Part shown: piece after piece, positions 6,454 to 11,157 of the stretch
Layout of the letters: each line of letters begins with the position of its first letter
Position numbering within the stretch: the stretch's first letter is position 1
Made by a program: the position numbers and the translations under genes
Notes under the pieces: model-generated
The model's database searches: none
Told to the model about the DNA's origin: nothing
The model's input: the letters and a program-made list of their open reading frames with translations, nothing else
Assembly: GCA_002770955.1 (NCBI GenBank)
Contig: PCUH01000156.1
Coordinates: 7,972-19,128 of the forward strand
DNA: 11,157 nucleotides
DNA from: Flavobacteriales bacterium CG18_big_fil_WC_8_21_14_2_50_32_9
GTDB lineage: Bacteria; Bacteroidota; Bacteroidia; Flavobacteriales_E; Vicingaceae
Reading direction: 5' to 3'

Positions 6454-6747
6454 TTTAATACCTTGTTATAAAATCAGAATTAATGTTATATTGTTAGTTA
6501 GTTTCTTTTCGTTACTCACTTCTTTAGCGTTGTATAATAAAAAAATGAATTGTTAAATTAGTTTTAATTTAAATTTAAAAGTAGCATCAATAATTTTATA
6601 CTATAAATATGCTTCTTTATTAATGGGTGCTTCTTTTCACTGACAAATTTTATAAAGCTAAAATTAGCTATTAAAAACTAAAAAGAACTAATTGGTAATT
6701 TAAAATCTTTTCAACTAATTTTACCGACACAAAAAAAAGGATTTTAA
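6454..6747. other. Divergent AT-rich intergenic region (294 bases), no gene seen
   Basis: This region separates the RhuM-Fic and RNase HI genes and should hold both promoters. No exact TAnnTTTG element was found on either strand. The nearest plus-strand candidate is TAATTTTA at about 6716-6723, 24 bases before the rnhA start, and it is weak. A 14-base palindrome AGCTAA-AA-TTAGCT lies at 6656-6669. A run around 6551-6575 (TTTTAATTTAAATTTAAAA) is nearly self-complementary but may only reflect the base composition. AAAGGA at 6736-6741 is a good ribosome-binding site for rnhA. No RNA gene or ORF of credible quality is present. Confidence 0.6.
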
Positions 6748-7209
6748 ATGCCAAAAATTACCATATATACCGATGGAGCAGCCAAAGGAAATCCTGGCAA
6801 CGGAGGTTATGGTGTGGTAATGCTAAGCGGAAAACACAAAAAAGAACTTGCTGAAGGTTTTAGAAACACTACCAACAACCGAATGGAGTTGCTAAGTGTA
6901 ATTGTTGCGTTGGAGGTTATAAAAGTGGAAAAAGCCGATGTAGAAATTTTTTCTGATTCTAAATATGTGGTGGATGCAGTGGAAAAAGGTTGGGTATTTG
7001 GTTGGCAAAAAAAAGGTTTTAAAGACAAAAAAAATGTCGACCTTTGGCTACGGTTTCTAAAAATTTATCCCAAGCACAATGTGAAATTTCATTGGGTGAA
7101 AGGACATGCAGGGAACCTTTACAACGAACGCTGTGATGAATTAGCAGTTGCTGCAGCCGAAAGTAAACAGCTATTGGTAGATGAAGGGTATGAACACACA
7201 CTAATATAA
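6748..7209 (+). CDS. rnhA: Ribonuclease HI
   Basis: This cytoplasmic endonuclease cuts the RNA strand of RNA-DNA hybrids, removing primers and R-loops. It is a complete 153-residue type 1 enzyme, close to the 155 residues of E. coli RNase HI. The catalytic set is present: Asp9 in YTDGA, Glu47 in NRMELL, Asp70 in FSDSKYV, His120 in KGHAGN and Asp130 in NERCDELA. The basic handle segment GWVFGWQKKGFKDKKNVDLW (81-100) is also present. An AAAGGA ribosome-binding site six bases before the ATG supports the start. The esterase gene follows after only 16 bases without an evident promoter or terminator, so read-through into it is likely although the functions are unrelated. Confidence 0.97.
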   Translation: MPKITIYTDGAAKGNPGNGGYGVVMLSGKHKKELAEGFRNTTNNRMELLSVIVALEVIKVEKADVEIFSDSKYVVDAVEKGWVFGWQKKGFKDKKNVDLWLRFLKIYPKHNVKFHWVKGHAGNLYNERCDELAVAAAESKQLLVDEGYEHTLI

Positions 7210-7225
7210 TCATAAAAATAGAATT

Positions 7226-8362
7226 ATGAAAAACTACTTTTTAACTTTGTTAATGCTCTTTAGTTTAACAACTTATGCACAACAAACAATAAACGACAGT
7301 ATTTTCCATAATGGAATTTATCGAACTTATATTTTATATGTTCCCGCAGTATATTCAGCATCGAATCCTGTCCCTTTAGTGCTAAACTTTCATGGTTATA
7401 CAAGCAATTCAACAGCTCAAATGTTTTATGGTGATTTTAGACCTATTGCCGATACAGCTAATTTTATTGTTGTGCATCCTATGGGAACTTTAGACGGTAA
7501 TAACCAACCTTATTGGAATTCTGGTTGGGGAGGAACAGTTGACGATATTGGATTTACAGCGGCTCTCATTGATTCATTATCGGCTCAATACAACATAAAT
7601 CAAAGCCGTGTTTATAGTACTGGAATGTCTAATGGAGGTTTTATGAGTTATACGTTAGCTTGTTCATTAAGCAATAGAATTGCTGCCATTGCTTCTGTTA
7701 CAGGAACCATGAATGCAAATCAATCGTTATCTTGTAATCCTCAACATCCAATGCCTGTAATGGAAATTCATGGAACAGCAGACGGAACTGTTCCTTATAA
7801 TGGAGCCGCAGGAATGTCTTCCATTTCAAACACGCTTAATTATTGGACAACTTTTAACCAAACAGACGTTCAGCCCATTTTCAATAATGTTCCGAACATT
7901 AACCTATTTGATGGTTGCACTGCAGAACATTATGTTTATAAAAACGGAACAAATGGAGTTGAAGTTGAACATTACAAAATTATAGACGGAGCACATACTT
8001 GGCCTGGTGCACCTGTTGTTGTTGGGGTTACTAATTATGATATAAATGCATCAGAAAAAATATGGCAATTTTTTGCTAAATATGACATAAATGGGGAAAT
8101 TATTTCTACAAATATAAATGATGAATTAAAAAACTCATCTGAAATCTCCATATTCCCAAACCCATCAAGCAGATTTTTGTATATCAATTCTTCCGAAAAA
8201 ATAAATGCTCCAATTAAAATTTATAATGTAACAGGGAAATTAATAAAAATCATAGCTTCCAACCAAACAGAAATTGATTTAACAGCTCTTGAAAAAGGTA
8301 TTTATTTCATTCAATTTACTCAAAATAAAAAAATAACAACAAAAAAGTTTATAAAGAATTAA
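7226..8362 (+). CDS. Secreted PHB-depolymerase/feruloyl-esterase-like hydrolase with T9SS sorting domain
   Basis: This 378-residue exported alpha/beta-hydrolase belongs to the polyhydroxybutyrate depolymerase (LpqC-like) group. It has a signal peptide (about 1-18, ending TYAQ), an oxyanion-hole NFHGY (54-58), and the nucleophile Ser135 in the lipase box GMSNG (133-137). The likely acid is Asp186 in HGTADGTVPY and the likely base His257 in DGAHTWPG. Residues 306-378 form a Por secretion-system C-terminal sorting domain (ISIFPNPSS, then KIYNVTGKLI and LEKGIYFIQF). The enzyme is therefore expected to cross the outer membrane by type IX secretion and stay at the cell surface or be released. The substrate is an ester polymer or feruloyl-type ester; this cannot be narrowed from sequence alone. 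All catalytic residues appear intact. It lies between rnhA (16-base gap) and the YkgJ-like gene (27-base gap). Confidence 0.92.
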   Translation: MKNYFLTLLMLFSLTTYAQQTINDSIFHNGIYRTYILYVPAVYSASNPVPLVLNFHGYTSNSTAQMFYGDFRPIADTANFIVVHPMGTLDGNNQPYWNSGWGGTVDDIGFTAALIDSLSAQYNINQSRVYSTGMSNGGFMSYTLACSLSNRIAAIASVTGTMNANQSLSCNPQHPMPVMEIHGTADGTVPYNGAAGMSSISNTLNYWTTFNQTDVQPIFNNVPNINLFDGCTAEHYVYKNGTNGVEVEHYKIIDGAHTWPGAPVVVGVTNYDINASEKIWQFFAKYDINGEIISTNINDELKNSSEISIFPNPSSRFLYINSSEKINAPIKIYNVTGKLIKIIASNQTEIDLTALEKGIYFIQFTQNKKITTKKFIKN

Positions 8363-8389
8363 CCTCCGCTTTTCACTACTTTTGAATTT

Positions 8390-8884
8390 ATGAATAATCA
8401 TTTAAAAGCAAAACTAGAGTTAGCCAAAAAAAATCTTAAAGAAAACCAATTATTGGCATATAAACTTAAACGAAACAAGCCAAAAAGTTTAGAAAACATC
8501 ACCCACCAAGCTCATGATGATGCTTTTGAAAAAATAGATTGTTTGCAATGTGCCAATTGTTGCAAAACCACTAGCCCTGTTTTTTATGATAGAGATATTG
8601 ATCGATTAGCCAAGCATTTAAAAATGAAATCGGTTGAATTTATTGCTCAATATTTATATATCGATGAAGTAGGCGATTATGTGTTGAAAACCGCTCCTTG
8701 TCCGTTTTTAGATTATGAAAATTACTGCACGGTTTATGAGAACAGACCAACAGCTTGTAAAGAATATCCGCATACGAACAGAAAAAGGTTTTACCAAATT
8801 TTAGATTTATCGCTAAAAAACACAGAAATATGCCCTGCTGTTGCTGATGTTTTTGAACAATTGCAAAAAACTTATAATAAATAG
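8390..8884 (+). CDS. YkgJ-family cysteine-cluster protein (probable zinc/iron-binding)
   Basis: This 164-residue cytoplasmic protein belongs to the YkgJ/CxxCxxCC family, annotated as zinc- or iron-chelating but without an established reaction. Eight cysteines are present. The signature CLQCANCC gives C51, C54, C57 and C58. C104 in APCPFL, C113 in NYCTVY, C123 in ACKEYP and C148 in EICPA complete the family pattern. Together with RPTACKEYP (119-127) this is the typical layout. The N-terminal 45 residues are basic and helical and lie outside the core. An exact TAnnTTTG (TACTTTTG, 8377-8384) lies five bases before the ATG. Either the promoter gives a leaderless transcript or the match is chance. 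The gene ends in TAG at 8882-8884, followed by a 97-base gap to the DUF3108 gene. Confidence 0.9.
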   Translation: MNNHLKAKLELAKKNLKENQLLAYKLKRNKPKSLENITHQAHDDAFEKIDCLQCANCCKTTSPVFYDRDIDRLAKHLKMKSVEFIAQYLYIDEVGDYVLKTAPCPFLDYENYCTVYENRPTACKEYPHTNRKRFYQILDLSLKNTEICPAVADVFEQLQKTYNK

Positions 8885-8981
8885 ATAACAAAGTAACTCC
8901 TAGAAAAATAATTCGTAAAAACGAAAGTTTAAATTGGCATAGGATTTGCCCTTTCTGTAATTCATCCAAAAAAGTAATACA

Positions 8982-9806
8982 ATGAAACCAACAAAAATCA
9001 TACTAGGCATTGCGATGATAGTGTTCTTTTCAGCCTATCAACAAAACGACACTCCTGTTATAAACACAACTACAAGTGATACTTCATCATTACGAAAAAT
9101 TAATCATAATGCATTTAAAGCTGGGGAAGTGTTAGAATTTCGTTTACATTATGGCTTTATGAATGCTGGAACTGCTAAAATTGAAGTTAAAGAATATGAT
9201 AAAAAAATAAACAACCGAGAAGTATATCATATTGTTGGAACTGGAAAAACTGCCAGTGCATTTGATTGGGTGTTTAAGGTGAGAGATAGCTATGAAACAT
9301 ACCTCGATGTAGAAGGTGTATTTCCTTGGCTTTTTGTTAGAGACATTAACGAAGGTGGCTATAAAAAGAAACAGAAATATCAATTTGTGCAAAATAAAAA
9401 AATAGTTGCTACTCAAAAAGGAGAAACACATAAAGCTCCAGAAGGTATTCAAGACATGCTATCTTCATTCTTTTATTCTCGAACACTTGATTATAGTAAA
9501 TCAAAAGTAGGTGATGTCATCACTATTTGGTCTTTCGTTGATGATGAAATTTGGCCCTTGAAAATAAGATATATGGGAAAAGAACGAGTAAAACTAGGGA
9601 AAACAACTTATCATGCTATTAAATTTCACCCAGTAACTCAAAAAGGTAGAATCTTTGATAAAGAAGAAGATGTAACATTTTGGATATCTGATGATGAAAA
9701 TAAAATTCCATTGATGATAGAAGCTAAAATTTTAATTGGTTCAATAAAAGTAGAACTAACCAATTCCGAAGGATTATCTCACCCATTGGCAATAGTAAAA
9801 AAATAA
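8982..9806 (+). CDS. DUF3108 domain exported protein
   Basis: This 274-residue protein starts with a hydrophobic leader (KIILGIAMIVFFSA, 5-18) suggesting export to the periplasm; no lipobox Cys follows, so it is not a lipoprotein. From about residue 44 to the end it matches DUF3108. The domain opens with FKAGEVLEFRLHYGFMNAG (45-63), followed by a beta-rich core with VRDSYETYLD (100-109) and a late segment (FWISDDENKIPLMIEAKI, 233-250) ending in a strand (IKVELTNS). This layout resembles a lipid-carrying beta-barrel half, but no function is established for the family. The gene is followed by a small hairpin and a strong terminator. Residues 147-160, where the chain runs HKAPEGIQDMLSSF, are a conserved part of the family. 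Confidence 0.88.
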   Translation: MKPTKIILGIAMIVFFSAYQQNDTPVINTTTSDTSSLRKINHNAFKAGEVLEFRLHYGFMNAGTAKIEVKEYDKKINNREVYHIVGTGKTASAFDWVFKVRDSYETYLDVEGVFPWLFVRDINEGGYKKKQKYQFVQNKKIVATQKGETHKAPEGIQDMLSSFFYSRTLDYSKSKVGDVITIWSFVDDEIWPLKIRYMGKERVKLGKTTYHAIKFHPVTQKGRIFDKEEDVTFWISDDENKIPLMIEAKILIGSIKVELTNSEGLSHPLAIVKK

Positions 9807-9808
9807 GG

Positions 9809-9826
9809 TTAACAATTCTTTGTTAA
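9809..9826 (+). other. Small hairpin after the DUF3108 stop codon
   Basis: The exact inverted repeat TTAACAA / TTGTTAA (7 bp) has a TTCT loop and starts two bases after the stop codon. It is AT-rich and followed by A rather than T, so it is not a terminator by itself. It may stabilise the 3' end left by the terminator downstream, or be chance. Confidence 0.35.
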
Positions 9827-9836
9827 AAAACCAATT

Positions 9837-9879
9837 AAAAATACCACGAACCTCAATAAGTTCGTGGTATTTTTGTTTT
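9837..9879 (+). terminator. Strong intrinsic terminator, probably bidirectional
   Basis: Left arm 9837-9851 (AAAAATACCACGAAC) pairs perfectly over 15 bases with right arm 9860-9874 (GTTCGTGGTATTTTT), across an eight-base loop (CTCAATAA). The GC-rich middle and the T-rich tail (TTTTTGTTTT) on the plus strand are classic for factor-independent termination. Because the left arm begins with an A run, it would also work in the minus direction. It ends transcription of the rnhA-to-DUF3108 stretch, and stands only nine bases (from the end of the stem) before the M23 peptidase ATG. Confidence 0.9.
9868..9875 (+). promoter_or_regulatory. Possible -7 element (TATTTTTG) inside the terminator, for the M23 gene
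   Basis: The descending arm of the terminator contains an exact TAnnTTTG match, eight bases before the M23 ATG. If used, transcription would start almost at the start codon. No -33 TTTG box was found at the right distance, and a T-tract next to TA will match this motif by chance fairly often. The assignment is therefore tentative. Confidence 0.3.
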
Positions 9880-9883
9880 CAAT

Positions 9884-11119
9884 ATGAAAAAAATTATTTT
9901 AGTAACTTTTGTAGTTCTCTCGATATTCACATTACTTTACATCTTTACATCGGAGGAGACAGAAGTTGCTGTAATACAAGATGAAAACGAAGAAATTTTC
10001 ATCCCAACCATAGAATATGGTATAGCATTGGACTCTTTTATGGTCTATAAAGATGTAATTGCTCCTAATCAGTATTTAGCTAATATCTTATTAAAATATA
10101 ACATTCCTTATACTGATATTGATATGTTGGTAAAAAAATCTCATGATATTTTTGATGTAAGAAAAATTGCCTCAGGAAAAAAATATACCATTTTATGTAG
10201 TAAAGACTCCATAGGTAAGGCGCAATGTTTTATTTACGAACCCAATGAAACTGAATATGTAATTTTTGATATGCGTGATTCCATTTCTATTTATAAAGGA
10301 CAAAAAGAAGTAGTAACAAAAATAAAACATATTAAAGGAACCATTAATTCCTCTTTGTATAAAACACTTTCAGACAAAAAAGCAAGTCCGGTTTTAGCAA
10401 TTGAAATGGCAAATGTATATGCTTGGACTATTGATTTTTATAGCATTCAAAAAGGGGATTGGTTTGATGTGGTTTATGAAGAAAAATATGTTGGAGACCA
10501 ATTTGTGGGAATAGGAAAAATATTAGCAGCAAACTTCAATCATTATGACAAAGATTATTACGCTTATCGATTTGAGCAAGATGGAATAACCAATTTTTTT
10601 GATGAAAAAGGCAAGAGTTTAAAAAGAGCATTTCTTAAATCTCCATTAGAATTTGGAAAATTAACTTCGGGTTTTACAATGAAACGATTCCATCCTGTTC
10701 AAAAAATAAACAAACCGCATTTAGGAACTGATTATGCTGCTCCAACAGGCACTCCAATTTTAGCAACTGGTGATGGTGTAGTAATTGAATCCGCCCACAA
10801 AATATACAACGGAAATTATGTAAAAATCAAACACAACAGTACTTACACAACCCAATATTTACACATGAGTAAACGGTTGGCAAAAACAGGGCAACATGTT
10901 AAACAAGGTGATGTAATTGGTTATGTTGGAAGTACTGGACTAGCAACAGGACCACATGTTTGCTATCGTTTTTGGAAAAATGGAGCTCAAACCAACCACC
11001 TAAAAGAAGAAACTCCACCTGCCGATCCTGTTAAAAAAGAACACAAAGAGCGTTTCATTTTGCTAAAAGATAGTTTGAACAAAAAAATGAACCCTCCTGC
11101 TGAAATAGTAGTGTTATAA
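9884..11119 (+). CDS. M23-family metallopeptidase (murein endopeptidase-like), with His-to-Cys metal ligand
   Basis: This 411-residue envelope protein is a membrane-anchored peptidoglycan peptidase of the LytM/M23 type, which cuts peptide cross-links during cell-wall growth. A single N-terminal hydrophobic segment (4-21) acts as signal or anchor. Residues about 45-250 resemble the N-terminal OapA/LysM-like regions of MepM-type enzymes (YLANILLKYNIPYTDID, 64-80). The peptidase domain (about 258-370) carries HLGTD (His279, Asp283), YLHMS (His327) and GPHVCYRFW (His358, Cys360). In the canonical family the last motif is HxH, whose second His binds zinc; here it is Cys. I believe this HxC form is common in Bacteroidota homologues, so it need not mean loss of activity. 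The gene starts nine bases after a terminator stem. The tail (376-411) is Pro/Lys-rich. An ATG 34 bases after the stop, at the very edge, may begin another gene. Confidence 0.93.
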   Translation: MKKIILVTFVVLSIFTLLYIFTSEETEVAVIQDENEEIFIPTIEYGIALDSFMVYKDVIAPNQYLANILLKYNIPYTDIDMLVKKSHDIFDVRKIASGKKYTILCSKDSIGKAQCFIYEPNETEYVIFDMRDSISIYKGQKEVVTKIKHIKGTINSSLYKTLSDKKASPVLAIEMANVYAWTIDFYSIQKGDWFDVVYEEKYVGDQFVGIGKILAANFNHYDKDYYAYRFEQDGITNFFDEKGKSLKRAFLKSPLEFGKLTSGFTMKRFHPVQKINKPHLGTDYAAPTGTPILATGDGVVIESAHKIYNGNYVKIKHNSTYTTQYLHMSKRLAKTGQHVKQGDVIGYVGSTGLATGPHVCYRFWKNGAQTNHLKEETPPADPVKKEHKERFILLKDSLNKKMNPPAEIVVL

Positions 11120-11157
11120 ACAAAACACACTTTTTATTAACAATCAAATAAAAATGA

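Noticed and set aside
6656..6669. Palindrome AGCTAA-AA-TTAGCT as a regulator site or attachment site
   Set aside because: It is a single AT-rich copy, far from both start codons, with no matching second copy or integrase nearby.
8912..8925. Hairpin TTCGT-AAAA-ACGAA after the YkgJ-like gene as a terminator
   Set aside because: The five-base stem has only two GC pairs and is not followed by a useful T run; it is probably chance.
8940..8949. TAGGATTTG before the DUF3108 gene as a -7 element
   Set aside because: The TA and TTTG are separated by three bases instead of two, and no -33 box was seen.

Overview
The window looks like chromosomal DNA of an AT-rich Bacteroidota bacterium, probably Flavobacteriales-like. 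This rests on three things: a secreted esterase ending in a type IX secretion (Por) sorting domain, TAnnTTTG-type promoter elements, and Bacteroidota-style versions of several families. The genus cannot be told from the sequence alone. No rRNA, tRNA, CRISPR array, transposase or integrase was seen.

Left part (1-3724, all minus strand). Reading in the direction of transcription, a propionyl-CoA carboxylase beta-type carboxyltransferase gene (3724-2183) comes first. It is followed by a three-gene toxin-antitoxin operon resembling HipBST (2029-339), and then the start of a 3-oxoadipyl-CoA/acetyl-CoA thiolase gene that runs off the left edge (337-1). In the hip module the usual HipA kinase is split. 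A small protein carries only the HipA N-terminal subdomain (HipS-like, proposed antitoxin), and a separate protein carries the kinase core (HipT-like, proposed toxin). An XRE-family repressor (HipB-like) with an unusual C-terminal extension precedes them. The three internal junctions (HTH/hipS, hipS/hipT, hipT/thiolase) are all stop codon, one base, ATG, so the thiolase appears to be translated and probably transcribed with the toxin. Upstream of the repressor lie three copies of an ATACC-N6-GGTAT-type palindrome spaced exactly 40 bp apart, around a good TAnnTTTG element. This is the most striking regulatory structure in the window.

Middle (3822-6453). A DUF389 membrane protein gene (plus strand) converges with a gene (minus strand) encoding a RhuM-Fic/Doc fusion. 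Between them is a short zone of 10-bp tandem repeats. The RhuM-Fic protein has a complete Fic motif of the Doc-like NKR type.

Right part (6748-11119, all plus strand). RNase HI (rnhA), a secreted PHB-depolymerase-like esterase with a T9SS sorting domain, a YkgJ-type cysteine-cluster protein and a DUF3108 exported protein are followed by a strong intrinsic terminator. An M23 peptidase gene begins only nine bases after the terminator stem. The M23 protein has Cys in place of the last metal-binding His. The genes here look like ordinary housekeeping and envelope functions with no obvious common pathway.

The candidates for an under-described system are the HipBST-like operon, with its 40-bp phased operators, zinc-finger-like toxin N-terminus and coupled thiolase, and the RhuM-Fic fusion. 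Both belong to known superfamilies, so the novelty claimed is in architecture and detail, not in a wholly new family.
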